From: Thioalkalivibrio sulfidiphilus
GTDB lineage: Bacteria > Pseudomonadota > Gammaproteobacteria > Ectothiorhodospirales > Ectothiorhodospiraceae
Reading direction: 5' to 3'
NCBI RefSeq assembly: GCF_000377945.1
Contig: NZ_KB898934.1
Span: 1 to 64,000, forward strand
DNA: 64,000 nucleotides
Shown here: piece by piece, positions 7,276-15,710 of the stretch
Layout of the letters: every line of letters begins with the position of its first letter
Numbering within the stretch: the stretch's first letter is position 1
Notes under the pieces: generated by a model
Databases searched by the model: none
What the model saw: the letters and a program-made list of their open reading frames with translations, nothing else
What the model was told of the DNA's origin: nothing
Position numbers and translations under genes: made by a program

Positions 7276-7721
7276 GCGCCCTCCCCTGCCGGTGACTCGT
7301 CGGGACAGGCCTCGCGGATCTCGAAATCGTGGGTGATCTCGGCCATGGCGCCCAGCATGATGGAGGCGGAGCAGTATTTCTCCGCGGAGAGCTTCACCGC
7401 CCGCTCCACGTGCTTCTCGGACAGGCCGCGCCCGGTGACGATGAAATGCACGTGGATGCGGGTGAACACCTTGGGCTCGGTCTCGGCCCGCTCGGCCTCG
7501 ATCTCCACCTCGCAGCCGGTGATGGCCTGGCGGGAGCGCTGCAGGATCATGACCACGTCAAAGCTGGTGCAGCCGCCCATGCCCAGGAGCAGCATTTCCA
7601 TGGGCCGGGGCCCCAGATTGCGCCCGCCGGCCTCCGGGGGGCCGTCCATGACCACCGAGTGGCCACTGCCGGATTCCCCCACGAAGCTCATGTGATCAAG
7701 CCATTTTATGCGCGCCTTCAT
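7272..7721 (-). CDS. OsmC-family protein (YhfA-like)
   Basis: The 149-aa product belongs to the OsmC/Ohr superfamily. PRPMEMLLLGMGGCTSFDVVMIL holds one reactive Cys (about residue 51), and EKYCSASIMLGAMAEI holds the second (about 117). OsmC proteins reduce organic hydroperoxides with paired cysteines, though YhfA-type members lack a proven substrate. It shares its 3' end with the VOC gene (4-bp overlap) and is divergent from crp. An OsmC-like gene also adjoins vfr in Pseudomonas, so the position is conserved. Confidence 0.88.
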   Translation of the reverse strand: MKARIKWLDHMSFVGESGSGHSVVMDGPPEAGGRNLGPRPMEMLLLGMGGCTSFDVVMILQRSRQAITGCEVEIEAERAETEPKVFTRIHVHFIVTGRGLSEKHVERAVKLSAEKYCSASIMLGAMAEITHDFEIREACPDESPAGEGA

Positions 7722-7809
7722 AATATTCTTTGGTTCCGCGTGTTATGTTGAGCGTGCCGGGGCGGGTGAAATACCCGATAACCGGCCAAACATTGTGCAA
7801 AATCCCGTT

Positions 7810-7815
7810 TATACT
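7810..7815 (+). promoter_or_regulatory. Candidate -10 box for crp
   Basis: TATACT lies in an AT-richer patch 74 bp upstream of the crp start, with no good -35 at 16-18 bp, so activator dependence would be possible. It is the best promoter-like hexamer in the crp-OsmC divergent region. Confidence 0.3.
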
Positions 7816-7888
7816 TGTGTAGTTGCGAACCCAGCGGCATCTGGGCCGGGACGCAGCACTTAAGGACATCCATCACAGGGTTGCCCCT

Positions 7889-8539
7889 ATGAGGCAGACA
7901 ATGAACATCCTGCAAAGGCAAAAACCCGTGCAAGACCCCGCTTTGGAGAAGCTGCTTTCCCACTGCCATCGCCGGCAGTATCCGGCTCGAGCCACCATCG
8001 TGCACGCCGGGGATCGTCCGGAGACGCTGTACTATATCATTCAGGGTTCGGTGAGCGTGACCATCGAGGACGACGAGGGCCACGAGATGGTGCTGGCCTA
8101 TCTGAATCCCGGCCAGTTCTTCGGCGAGATGGGCATCTTTTCGTCCCAGACGCGCAGCGCCGGGATCACCACCCGCACGGCCACCGAAACCGCAGAGATC
8201 GCCTACCCCAAGTTTCTGGAACTGGCCATGCAGGATCCGCAGATCCTGTTCCTGCTGGCCTCCCAGCTGGCGGTGCGCCTGCGCGACACCAGCCGCAAGG
8301 TCATCGACCTGGCCTTCCTGGACGTGACCGGCCGCATTGCCCGCACCCTCGTGGAACTGGCCCAGCAGCCCGACGCGCTGACCCACCCCGACGGCATGCA
8401 GATCCGCATCACCCGCCAGGAACTGGCGAAGATCGTGGGCTGCTCCCGGGAGATGGCCGGCCGCGTGCTCAAGGACCTGGAAGAACGCGGCCTGATCACC
8501 GCCCACGGCAAGACGATCGTAGTCTTCGGCGTTCGCTGA
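7889..8539 (+). CDS. crp: cAMP receptor protein, Vfr/Crp type
   Basis: The 216-aa global regulator starts [13 protein letters not shown] (a second ATG is four codons on) and is closely similar to P. aeruginosa Vfr. The cAMP-binding roll includes [20 protein letters not shown] and [16 protein letters not shown], with the phosphate-binding RSA retained; [13 protein letters not shown] keeps the Thr-Ser pair that contacts cAMP in the dimer. The C-terminal HTH is [21 protein letters not shown]. Vfr-type proteins control type IV pili in Pseudomonas, relevant since Pil-Chp genes lie in this window. A family-4 fold-back element starts 11 bp past the stop. Confidence 0.95.
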   Translation: MRQTMNILQRQKPVQDPALEKLLSHCHRRQYPARATIVHAGDRPETLYYIIQGSVSVTIEDDEGHEMVLAYLNPGQFFGEMGIFSSQTRSAGITTRTATETAEIAYPKFLELAMQDPQILFLLASQLAVRLRDTSRKVIDLAFLDVTGRIARTLVELAQQPDALTHPDGMQIRITRQELAKIVGCSREMAGRVLKDLEERGLITAHGKTIVVFGVR

Positions 8540-8550
8540 TCCAACAACAT

Positions 8551-8714
8551 CTGCCGCAGAGGCGCGGAGTCGCAGAGAAAAAGATAACGATTGGACAGGA
8601 TTTACATGATTAACAGGATTGAAAAAACCTTCACAGGGTCCTGATCAATAATCATGTCAATCATGTAAATCCTGTCGAGTTTGTTTTCCTCCGCGTCTCC
8701 GCGCCTCTGCGGCA
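8551..8714. repeat. Family-4 fold-back element, copy 1 (crp/trpC)
   Basis: The outer arms (8551-8583, CCGCAGAGGCGCGGAGTCGC and on; 8687-8714) are complementary and built of 8-nt units. Inside lies a second inverted pair, GGACAGGATTTACATGATTA (8593-8612) with TAAATCCTGTCGAG near 8675. It sits at the convergent 3' ends of crp and trpC. A copy of the same length with about six mismatches over 159 bp lies on the other side of trpC. Confidence 0.92.
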
Positions 8715-8726
8715 AATCCTTCTTCC

Positions 8727-9524
8727 CTACCCGAACAACTCCGCCAAACGCGCTCCCGGATCCGAAGCCCGCATGAAGGCCTCGCCCACCAGGAAGGCGT
8801 GCACGCCGGCGTTGCGCATGCGCGCCACATCATCCCGGGTGTGAATCCCGCTCTCAGTCACCACCAGCCGGTCCGGCGGTATCATTTCCAGCAGGTCCAG
8901 GGTCGTTTCCAGGCGCGTCTCGAAGCTGCGCAGGTTGCGGTTGTTGATGCCGATCAGCCGGGCGTCGAGTTTGAGCGCCCGCTCCAGTTCCTCGCGGTCA
9001 TGGACCTCGATGAGCGCATTCATGCCCAGCTCGTGGGTCAGCGCGAGCAGGTCGCGCAATTGCACATCTTCCAGGGCGGAGACGATCAGCAGCACGCAGT
9101 CCGCACCCATCACCCGGGCCTCGTAGACCTGGTAGGGGTCGATGATGAAGTCCTTGCGCAGCACCGGCAGGCCGCAGGCGGCCCGGGCGTCCTCCAGATA
9201 GGCCTCACTGCCCTGGAAGAAGTCGTGGTCGGTGAGCACCGAGAGGCAGGCGGCGCCGCCTGCCTCGTAGCGCTTCGCGATGGCCTCGGGATCGAAATCC
9301 TCGCGCAGCAGGCCTTTGCTGGGGCTGGCCTTCTTGATCTCGGCGATCACCGCGGCCTGCCCGGCATGGATCTTCGCCTCCATCGCACCGAGAAAGGGAC
9401 GCACGGCGGGAGCGGCATCGACGAAGCGGCGCAGATCCTCCAGAGAGGTGCGCGCACTGCGTTCGGCGATCTCCTCGCGCTTGCGGGCGAGGATCTTGGT
9501 CAGGATGTCGGTGTTGTTGGTCAT
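8727..9524 (-). CDS. trpC: Indole-3-glycerol phosphate synthase
   Basis: The 265-aa TIM-barrel enzyme converts CdRP to indole-3-glycerol phosphate. Catalytic signatures are [14 protein letters not shown] (Lys at the end of strand 1), [35 protein letters not shown], the [13 protein letters not shown] motif and [13 protein letters not shown]. It is monofunctional, without a fused TrpF. It is the last gene of the minus-strand trp cluster, separated from trpD by a family-4 element. The two near-identical family-4 copies bracket this gene closely. Confidence 0.97.
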   Translation of the reverse strand: MTNNTDILTKILARKREEIAERSARTSLEDLRRFVDAAPAVRPFLGAMEAKIHAGQAAVIAEIKKASPSKGLLREDFDPEAIAKRYEAGGAACLSVLTDHDFFQGSEAYLEDARAACGLPVLRKDFIIDPYQVYEARVMGADCVLLIVSALEDVQLRDLLALTHELGMNALIEVHDREELERALKLDARLIGINNRNLRSFETRLETTLDLLEMIPPDRLVVTESGIHTRDDVARMRNAGVHAFLVGEAFMRASDPGARLAELFG

Positions 9525-9546
9525 GGGGATTCCGCAATTTAAAGAT

Positions 9547-9711
9547 TGCTGCAGAGGCGCGGAGTCGCAGAGAAAAGGATAACGAATGGACAGGATTTAC
9601 ATGATTAACAGGATTGAAAAAACCTTCACAGGTTCCTGATCAATCATCATGTCAATCATGTAAATCCTGTCGAGTTTGTTTTCCTCTGCGACTCCGCGCC
9701 TCTGCGGCAGA
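9547..9711. repeat. Family-4 fold-back element, copy 2 (trpC/trpD)
   Basis: Collinear with the copy at 8551-8714 at an exact offset of 995 bp: same outer arms (GCAGAGGCGCGGAGTCGCAG), same nested GGACAGGATTTACATGATTA pair and same spacing. The high identity implies recent duplication or gene conversion. It separates trpD from trpC. Confidence 0.92.
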
Positions 9712-9722
9712 TGTTGCCGTTT

Positions 9723-10739
9723 TCAGCAGGACGCCGTGAAAGACACCAGCTGCTGAAGTTTCTCAGCGGCGGCGCCTGAGTTGATGGCTTCACGGGCCAT
9801 TTCGATGCCTTCCGCGTGGCTGCCGGCAACGTCGGCCACGTACAGGGCGGCACCGGCATTGAGCAGCACGATGTCGCGGGCCGGGCCGGGCTGGCCATCA
9901 AGCACACCGCGGATCATGGCAAGGCTGCCCGCGGCATCCTCCACGCGGATCATGGACAGGTCGGCGCGTTCCATGCCGAAATCCTCGGGGGCGATCAGGC
10001 GCACCGTGACTTCGCCTTCGCGCAGTTCGGCCACCCGGGTGGGCGCGCCGATGCTGATCTCGTCCAGACCGTCCTCGGCATGGACCACCATCACGTGACG
10101 GCTGCCGAGTCGGCCCAGCACCCGGGCCAGGGGCTCCAGCCAGCGGTTGCTGAACACACCCAGCACCTGGTTGGGCGCACCCGCCGGATTGGTGAGCGGT
10201 CCGAGCACGTTGAACAGGGTACGCACACCCATCTCCCGGCGCGGGCCGACGGCGTGCTTCATGGCGCCGTGGTGCTTGGGGGCGAACAGGAAACCGACAC
10301 CCACCTGCTCGATGCAGCGGGCCACCTGCTCCGGCGAGAGATCCAGGTTCACGCCGGCGGCCTCTAACACATCGGCGCTGCCCGACTTGCTGGAGACGGA
10401 ACGGTTGCCGTGCTTGGCCACCCGGCCGCCGGCGGCAGCCACCACCAGGGCGCTGGCGGTGGAGATGTTGAAGCTGCCGGAGGCATCGCCGCCGGTGCCG
10501 CAGGTGTCCACCAGGTGCTCGGCCTGCACCTCGACCCGGGTGGCCAGATCGCGCATCACCCGCGCGGCGGCGGTCACCTCGTCCACCGTCTCGCCCTTCA
10601 TGGCAAGACCCACCAGGAAGCCGCCCATCTGGGCGGGCGTGGCCTCGCCGTTCATGATCAGGCCCATGACCGCGGTCATCTCCTGCTCGCTGAGGTCGAT
10701 GCGCTGGGTCACGGCGCGGATGGCTTGCTGCATGTCCAT
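9723..10739 (-). CDS. trpD: Anthranilate phosphoribosyltransferase
   Basis: The 338-aa enzyme transfers phosphoribosyl from PRPP to anthranilate. The PRPP loop is [19 protein letters not shown], followed by [19 protein letters not shown] and the [22 protein letters not shown] motif. The ATG at 10739 ([10 protein letters not shown]) was chosen because the open frame upstream is repeat-encoded (recurring PLATCH). A fold-back element with a ten-unit heptamer array separates it from trpG; a family-4 element follows. Confidence 0.97.
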   Translation of the reverse strand: MDMQQAIRAVTQRIDLSEQEMTAVMGLIMNGEATPAQMGGFLVGLAMKGETVDEVTAAARVMRDLATRVEVQAEHLVDTCGTGGDASGSFNISTASALVVAAAGGRVAKHGNRSVSSKSGSADVLEAAGVNLDLSPEQVARCIEQVGVGFLFAPKHHGAMKHAVGPRREMGVRTLFNVLGPLTNPAGAPNQVLGVFSNRWLEPLARVLGRLGSRHVMVVHAEDGLDEISIGAPTRVAELREGEVTVRLIAPEDFGMERADLSMIRVEDAAGSLAMIRGVLDGQPGPARDIVLLNAGAALYVADVAGSHAEGIEMAREAINSGAAAEKLQQLVSFTASC

Positions 10740-10811
10740 GGTGTCGGGCGTCTCTCGAATCGTGTGTGGTTCAGGCCGGATTCTCCGGACCACCGCCGCG
10801 GGGGTCAATAG

Positions 10812-10957
10812 AAGTGGCAAGTGGCAAGTGGCAAGTGGAAAGTGGCAAGTGGCAAGTGGCAAGTGGCAAGTGGCAAGTGGCAAGTAAGAGCATAAAAATC
10901 CCGGTCTCCGATGCAAACGGGGTTCCTTGCCACTTGAGACTAGCCACTAGCCACTGC
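10812..10957. repeat. Family-1 fold-back element between trpG and trpD
   Basis: The left arm is ten tandem AAGTGGC units (10812-10881; unit four reads AAGTGGA). The right arm (10923-10957) is the mixed type, TTGCCACTTGAGACTAGCCA and on. The core is about 40 bp. The right arm is translated as the last residues and stop of TrpG. The unequal arms show that unit number can expand on one side only. Confidence 0.92.
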
Positions 10958-11536
10958 TTTCATGGTCAGGAAGTTGCGCAGCAGGTCGTGTCCGTGGCGG
11001 GTGAGGATGGACTCCGGGTGGAACTGCACGCCCTCCACTGCCAGGGTCTTATGGCGCACGCCCATGATCTCGTCCATCTGCCCGTCCGGTGTCTCGGTCC
11101 AGGCGGTGATCTCCAGGCAATCGGGGATGCTCTCTTTTTCGATCACCAGGGAGTGATAGCGGGTGGCCTCGAAGGGATTGGGCAGGCCCTTGAACACACC
11201 CTTGCCGGTGTGGTGAATGAGCGAGGTCTTGCCGTGCATGATCTCCCGGGCGTGCACCACCTTGCCGCCGAACACCTGGCCGATGGCCTGGTGTCCGAGA
11301 CACACACCGAACACGGGGATCTCGCCGGCGAAGCGGCGGATGGTCTCCATGGAGATGCCCGCCTCGTTGGGGGTGCAGGGACCCGGCGAGATCATGATGC
11401 GCTCGGGCGCCAGCGCGGCCACATCGTCCACCGTCAACGCGTCATTGCGCCGCACCTCCACCTGGGCACCCAGCTCGCCCAGGTACTGAACCAGGTTGTA
11501 GGTGAAGGAGTCGTAGTTGTCGATCATCAATATCAT
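10940..11536 (-). CDS. trpG: Anthranilate synthase glutaminase subunit
   Basis: The 198-aa class I glutamine amidotransferase feeds ammonia to TrpE. The catalytic triad motifs are [10 protein letters not shown] (Cys nucleophile) and VQFHPES (His, Glu); the N-terminus is [20 protein letters not shown]. The ATG at 11536 fits family length; upstream codons are repeat-derived and there is no clear ribosome-binding site. The C-terminal AVASG and TAG stop are encoded by a family-1 repeat arm (GCAGTGGCTAGTGGCTAG), so the native tail was overwritten after NFLTMK. It lies between trpE and trpD but is separated from both by fold-back elements. Confidence 0.97.
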   Translation of the reverse strand: MILMIDNYDSFTYNLVQYLGELGAQVEVRRNDALTVDDVAALAPERIMISPGPCTPNEAGISMETIRRFAGEIPVFGVCLGHQAIGQVFGGKVVHAREIMHGKTSLIHHTGKGVFKGLPNPFEATRYHSLVIEKESIPDCLEITAWTETPDGQMDEIMGVRHKTLAVEGVQFHPESILTRHGHDLLRNFLTMKAVASG

Positions 11537-11549
11537 CTGTGGATAAACC

Positions 11550-12030
11550 TCGACGCAAAGGCGCGAAGGCGCAAAGGGCCGCAAAATGTTTTGGAATTAA
11601 AGGCCGTTAACCACTCGGCGGATACCCTGCCGGAGCCTTGGTGCATTGAAATTGATCAGCAGGCCCAGTCGACAACCACTCAAGCGCAGATACGAAAGCA
11701 GTTGCGCGGAATGCAATGGCTGTAGCACTTCCACTGCCTTCAGCTCCAACACAAGCTTGCCTTCAACCAGCATATCGAGTCGATAGGCCGCGTCGAAAGA
11801 AATGCCTTTGTAACTGGCCTGCAGCGCGACCTCGGATTCATGGCCTATACCACGCAACGCCAATTCACGACTCAGAGCCTGGCAATAGACAGACTCCAAC
11901 AAGCCAGCCCCGAGCACCCGGTGCACCTCGATGGCGGCACCTACCACCACATACGACAACGCGTTCTCATCCATAAGTTCGCCCTCGTTTCTTTGCGATC
12001 CTTCGCGTCTTTGCGACTTTGCGTCGAATG
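11550..12030. repeat. Family-5 fold-back element carrying a GxxExxY ORF
   Basis: The left arm (11550-11594, CGACGCAAAGGCGCGAAGGC and on) is complementary to the right arm (11987-12030, ending TTTGCGACTTTGCGTCG); both consist of 8-9-nt GCAAAG units. The core is one minus-strand gene, the GxxExxY ORF, which fills it almost exactly. Two other family-5 copies in the window (22605-22698 and 31627-31745) have short non-coding cores. It interrupts trpE-trpG. Confidence 0.85.
11597..11974 (-). CDS. GxxExxY protein (cargo of fold-back element)
   Basis: The 125-aa product has the family signature VLGAGLLESVYCQAL at residues 21-35, plus LDMLVEGKLVLELKAVEVLQPLHSAQLLSYLRLSG and GLLINFN, which give the family a PD-(D/E)xK nuclease-like look (Asp...Glu-x-Lys in the LVLELKAVE segment). 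The nuclease reading is inference; the family has no established function. It sits exactly between the arms of a family-5 repeat inside the trp operon and has no relation to tryptophan synthesis. Its start has only a weak GAGG upstream. Confidence 0.88.
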   Translation of the reverse strand: MDENALSYVVVGAAIEVHRVLGAGLLESVYCQALSRELALRGIGHESEVALQASYKGISFDAAYRLDMLVEGKLVLELKAVEVLQPLHSAQLLSYLRLSGCRLGLLINFNAPRLRQGIRRVVNGL

Positions 12031-12040
12031 ATTAATTGCT

Positions 12041-13510
12041 TTACTTCAGCCCCGCCTCCGCCATGGCCACTGCGCGGAACACGGCGCGGCCCTTGTTCAT
12101 GGTCTCGGCCCATTCGTTGTCGGGCACGGAGTCGTAGACGATGCCGGCGCCGGCCTGGATGTGCAGCTGGCCGTCCTTGATCACGGCGGTGCGGATGGCA
12201 ATCGCCGTGTCCATGTTGCCGGCCCAGGAGAGGTAGCCCACGGCGCCGGCGTAGATGCCGCGCTTGACCGGCTCCAGCTCGTCGATGATCTCCATGGCGC
12301 GGATCTTGGGCGCACCACTCACGGTGCCGGCCGGGAAGGTGGCGCGCAGCACGTCCATGGCGCGCATCCCCTTCTTCAGATGCCCGGTGACATTGGAGAC
12401 GATGTGCATCACGTGGGAGTAGCGCTCGACCACCATCTGCTCGGTCACCTTGACACTGCCGGTCTCGCTGACGCGACCCACGTCATTGCGACCCAGGTCG
12501 ATGAGCATGAGGTGCTCGGCGCGCTCCTTGGGATCGGCCAGCAGCTCCGCCTCCAGGTGCAGGTCCTCGTCCTCGGTGGCGCCCCGGGGGCGGGTGCCGG
12601 CGATGGGGCGCACGGTGACCACGTCGTCCTCCAGGCGCACCAGGATCTCCGGCGATGAACCCACCACGTGGTGATCCTCCAGGTCCAGGAAGAACATGTA
12701 GGGCGAGGGGTTCAGCCCGCGCAGGGCGCGATAGAGATTGAGCGGCGGCGCGGCGAAGGGGATGGACAGGCGCTGGGAGAGCACCACCTGCATCACGTCC
12801 CCCTCGACGATGTAGTCCTTGCAGCGGGCCACGGCGGCCTTGAAGCCCTCCTCGGTGAAACCGGAGATGAAGTCCGATTCGCTGACCTTGCGGGTGTCGC
12901 CGGATGCCTCCGGAATGGCGGCAGGCTCACGCAGGCGCCGCTGCAGCTCGTCCAGGCGCGCCTCGGCGGCGGCCAGACCCGCGTCGGGTCGGGCGTGCAC
13001 CACCAGGTACAGACGGCCGGCCAGGTTGTCGTAGACCACCACCTCGTCGGAGACCATGAGCAGGATGTCCGGCACGCCCAGGGGATCGGGCTTGTCGGTA
13101 CCGGCCAGGCGCGGCTCGATGTAGCGGATGGTGTCGTAGCCGAAGTAGCCCACCAGGCCGCCGGTGAAGCGGGGCAGGCCTTCGATCTCGGGCACGCGAT
13201 GACGGGTCTGGAAGTCCTCCACCCAGGCGAGCGGATCGTCCACTTCCAGGTCCTCCGCCACATGGCCGCCCTCCTCCACCGTCACCCGCCGGCCACGCAC
13301 CTTGACCACGGTGCGTGCGGGCAGGCCCACGAAGGAGTAACGGCCCCACTTCTCACCGCCCTGAACGGATTCGAACAGGTAGGTGTAGGGCGCGGCGGCC
13401 AGCTTGAGATAGACGCTCAGGGGGGTGTCGAGATCCGCGAGGACCTCGCGGACCAGGGGGATACGGTTGTATCCCTGGCGGATCAGATCATCGAATTGTT
13501 CGGGGCTCAT
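12041..13510 (-). CDS. trpE: Anthranilate synthase component I
   Basis: The 489-aa enzyme converts chorismate and ammonia to anthranilate with TrpG. The N-terminal regulatory domain has [20 protein letters not shown], whose ES pair belongs to the Trp feedback site. The C-terminal chorismate-binding domain has [59 protein letters not shown] and the [11 protein letters not shown] motif. It follows gph in the rpe-gph-trpE arrangement common in gammaproteobacteria; a GxxExxY-bearing element separates it from trpG. Confidence 0.97.
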   Translation of the reverse strand: MSPEQFDDLIRQGYNRIPLVREVLADLDTPLSVYLKLAAAPYTYLFESVQGGEKWGRYSFVGLPARTVVKVRGRRVTVEEGGHVAEDLEVDDPLAWVEDFQTRHRVPEIEGLPRFTGGLVGYFGYDTIRYIEPRLAGTDKPDPLGVPDILLMVSDEVVVYDNLAGRLYLVVHARPDAGLAAAEARLDELQRRLREPAAIPEASGDTRKVSESDFISGFTEEGFKAAVARCKDYIVEGDVMQVVLSQRLSIPFAAPPLNLYRALRGLNPSPYMFFLDLEDHHVVGSSPEILVRLEDDVVTVRPIAGTRPRGATEDEDLHLEAELLADPKERAEHLMLIDLGRNDVGRVSETGSVKVTEQMVVERYSHVMHIVSNVTGHLKKGMRAMDVLRATFPAGTVSGAPKIRAMEIIDELEPVKRGIYAGAVGYLSWAGNMDTAIAIRTAVIKDGQLHIQAGAGIVYDSVPDNEWAETMNKGRAVFRAVAMAEAGLK

Positions 13511-13599
13511 GGTGCATTTCCGGAGGGTCAGGGTGGACGGGGCTGGACGCTGTCACGTTCAGCCGCGCCATCGCCCTTCGTACGTCCGGAAGCCCCTGT

Positions 13600-14280
13600 T
13601 CATGCCGCGTCTTCCAGCAGCCCCTGGATCTGATCCAGGCGATCGATCACCGCGTCGGGGCTGTAGTTGCGGATATCCTCGCCGTGGTTGTAGCCGTAGC
13701 TCACGCACACGATGGGGAAACCGGCAGCCCGGGCGGCCTTCACGTCGCTACGGGAATCACCCACCATGAGGGACTCGCCTGGAGTGACGCCCAGCTTGCT
13801 TGCGGCATACAGCAAAGGCGCGGGATCGGGCTTTTTCACCGGAAGGGTGTCGCCGCTGACCACCAGCTCGAAATCGTCCAGGATGCCCATGTCCCGCAGC
13901 AGCGGCAGGGTGAACTGCTCGGCCTTGTTGGTGACACAGGCCAGGCGTAGGCCGGCGCGCTTGAGATAGTCGAGCCCCTCACGCACCCCCGGGTACAGGC
14001 AGCTGCGCCCGGAGGTGTTGTCCTTGTACAGGCGCATGAACACCGGCAGGGCACGCTGGAACTCCGACGGCTCCGGCTCGCCATCCACGGCGTTGATCAG
14101 CGCCCGCTGCACCAGGCGCTCCACGCCGTTGCCCACCCACTGGCGCACCGCGGCCTCGCCACGCTCCGGCAGGCCCAGCTCACGCATCATGGCGTCCACG
14201 CAGAAGGCCAGGTCCGGCACGCTGTCCACCAGCGTGCCGTCCAGGTCGATGAGCACCATCTTGGGTCGGGCTATGGGCAT
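13600..14280 (-). CDS. gph: Phosphoglycolate phosphatase (HAD family)
   Basis: The 226-aa HAD hydrolase dephosphorylates 2-phosphoglycolate, the product of Rubisco oxygenation or DNA repair. Motif I is LIDLDGTLVDS, motif II VVSG, motif III a KKPDPAPL lysine and motif IV MVGDSRSDV. The ATG at 14280 gives MPIARPKMVLIDLDG, the normal length; the upstream open frame overlaps rpe in another frame. It lies 13 bp after rpe and 89 bp before trpE. With the GlcF-type protein nearby it would fit glycolate salvage in a Calvin-cycle organism. Confidence 0.95.
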   Translation of the reverse strand: MPIARPKMVLIDLDGTLVDSVPDLAFCVDAMMRELGLPERGEAAVRQWVGNGVERLVQRALINAVDGEPEPSEFQRALPVFMRLYKDNTSGRSCLYPGVREGLDYLKRAGLRLACVTNKAEQFTLPLLRDMGILDDFELVVSGDTLPVKKPDPAPLLYAASKLGVTPGESLMVGDSRSDVKAARAAGFPIVCVSYGYNHGEDIRNYSPDAVIDRLDQIQGLLEDAA

Positions 14281-14293
14281 GGAAACGGCGTCC

Positions 14294-14983
14294 TCAGGCC
14301 TTGGCCAGCTCGTCGCGCATCTGCTTGATGATGCTCTCGTAGTGGTGCGGGTCATCCTTGCTGGCGGCGCCGAAGATGGCGGAGCCGGCCACGAAGGTGT
14401 CGGCACCGGCGGCCTTGATCTCGCGGATGTTGTCCGCCTTCACGCCGCCGTCGATCTCCAGGCGGATGTCCAGGCCGGACTCGTCGATGCGCTTGCGCGC
14501 CTCGCGCAGCTTGTCCAGGGTGGCGGGGATGAACTTCTGACCGCCGAAACCGGGGTTCACGGACATCAGCAGGATCATGTCCACCTTGTCCATCACGTAG
14601 TCCAGGTAGGACAGCGGGGTGGCCGGGTTGAACACCAGGCCGGCCTTGCAGCCTTCGCCCTTGATCAGCTGCAGGGTGCGGTCGATGTGCTCGGAGGCCT
14701 CCGGGTGGAAGGTGATGTAGGTGGCGCCGGCCTTGGCGAAGTCCGGGATGATGCGGTCCACCGGCTTGACCATCAGGTGCACGTCGATGGGCGCGGTCAC
14801 ACCATGCTTGCGCAGGGCCTCGCACACCAGCGGGCCGATGGTCAGGTTGGGCACGTAGTGGTTGTCCATGACATCGAAATGCACGATATCGGCGCCGGAG
14901 GCCAGCACGTTGTCCACTTCCTCACCCAGACGGGCGAAGTCGGCGGAAAGGATGGACGGGGCGATCAGGTCGGGTTTTGCCAT
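14294..14983 (-). CDS. rpe: Ribulose-phosphate 3-epimerase
   Basis: The 229-aa TIM-barrel enzyme interconverts ribulose-5-phosphate and xylulose-5-phosphate. Motifs are [57 protein letters not shown] and LEIDGGVK, carrying the His-Asp-His-Asp metal ligands. It is the first gene of rpe-gph-trpE. In an autotroph it also serves the Calvin cycle. Confidence 0.97.
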   Translation of the reverse strand: MAKPDLIAPSILSADFARLGEEVDNVLASGADIVHFDVMDNHYVPNLTIGPLVCEALRKHGVTAPIDVHLMVKPVDRIIPDFAKAGATYITFHPEASEHIDRTLQLIKGEGCKAGLVFNPATPLSYLDYVMDKVDMILLMSVNPGFGGQKFIPATLDKLREARKRIDESGLDIRLEIDGGVKADNIREIKAAGADTFVAGSAIFGAASKDDPHHYESIIKQMRDELAKA

Positions 14984-15075
14984 GGTTGCAATGCCTCTGG
15001 TGACGAGCCGGGCGGGCCGGCAAGTGAGTATCTGGGCGCGGCGCAGGCTGGGCCATAGCGCACGCGGAACTGCGC

Positions 15076-15104
15076 AATTTACCTGAATCGGGCGGAAAAC
15101 TTAA
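15076..15104 (-). promoter_or_regulatory. Candidate promoter for rpe-gph-trpE
   Basis: On the minus strand TTAAGT and TAAATT are 17 bp apart, about 93 bp upstream of rpe. Matches to consensus are three and four of six. Nothing better is visible before the family-7 repeat. Confidence 0.25.
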
Positions 15105-15120
15105 GTCTGAAGGTGGTCCA

Positions 15121-15178
15121 TGGTCAGTCGTCAGTGGTCAGTTGCAGGAAACGGCGGACGACGGGCCACTGACTACGG
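15121..15178. repeat. Family-7 fold-back element (GTCAGTG units)
   Basis: The left arm, GGTCAGTCGTCAGTGGTCAG from 15122, is made of 7-nt units GGTCAGT/CGTCAGT; the right arm near 15166-15178 reads CCACTGACTACGG. The core CGGCGGACGACG is short. It is a weaker, possibly decayed example of the same architecture, between divergent rpe and the CopD-like gene. Confidence 0.6.
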
Positions 15179-15232
15179 ATCGGCCTTTCAATGGTTTATG
15201 ATGCAGGCCACAGAAAAATGAAGGAGTTAGCC

Positions 15233-15694
15233 ATGTCCATCGCCATCACCTTGCACGTCCTGTCCGCCGTCATCTGGGTGGGCGGCATGTTCTTCGCCTA
15301 CATGGCCCTGCGCCCCGTGGCCGCGAGCCTCCTGGAGCCCCCCATGCGCACCACCCTGTGGCGGGACACCTTCAACCGCTTCTTCCCCTGGGTGTGGGCG
15401 GCGGTGATCCTGCTGCTGGTTACCGGCTACTGGATGCTGTTCAAGAAGTTCGGCGGTATGGCCCATGCGCCCCTGTACGTGCACGTCATGAACGGCCTGG
15501 GGCTCGTGATGATGGCCATCTACCTGCACGTGTTCTTCGCCCCCTTCCGCCGCATGAAGCAGGCCATCAGCGCCCAGGACTGGCCCGAGGCCGGCCGCCG
15601 GCTGGGGCAGATCCGCATGCTGATCGGGATCAATCTGGTCATCGGGCTGGTGGTGGTGGCGGTGGCTTCGGGTGGGGCTTATTTGATTGTTTGA
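15233..15694 (+). CDS. CopD-like integral membrane protein
   Basis: The 153-aa protein has about four membrane segments (starting IAITLHVLSAVIWVGGMFFAY, then VWAAVILLLVTGYWMLF, VMNGLGLVMMAIYLHVFF and IGINLVIGLVVVAVAS). The HVLSAVIWVGGMFF motif, with its conserved His and Trp, matches the CopD/YcnJ domain family linked to copper transport or heme-linked membrane proteins. The start follows AAGGAG at 6 nt. It is a single gene with a long inverted-repeat island directly after it. Substrate and role are uncertain. Confidence 0.75.
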   Translation: MSIAITLHVLSAVIWVGGMFFAYMALRPVAASLLEPPMRTTLWRDTFNRFFPWVWAAVILLLVTGYWMLFKKFGGMAHAPLYVHVMNGLGLVMMAIYLHVFFAPFRRMKQAISAQDWPEAGRRLGQIRMLIGINLVIGLVVVAVASGGAYLIV

Positions 15695-15710
15695 GGCGGG
15701 CTAGCACATC

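Noticed and set aside
10812-10881. CRISPR-like tandem repeats between trpG and trpD
   Set aside because: Ten adjoining 7-mers with no spacers; belongs to the family-1 element.
10740-10916. N-terminal extension of TrpD with repeated PLATCH
   Set aside because: It is the translation of the heptamer array and has no counterpart in the family.
12161-13633. Plus-strand ORFs opposite trpE
   Set aside because: Antisense shadows of a conserved minus-strand gene.
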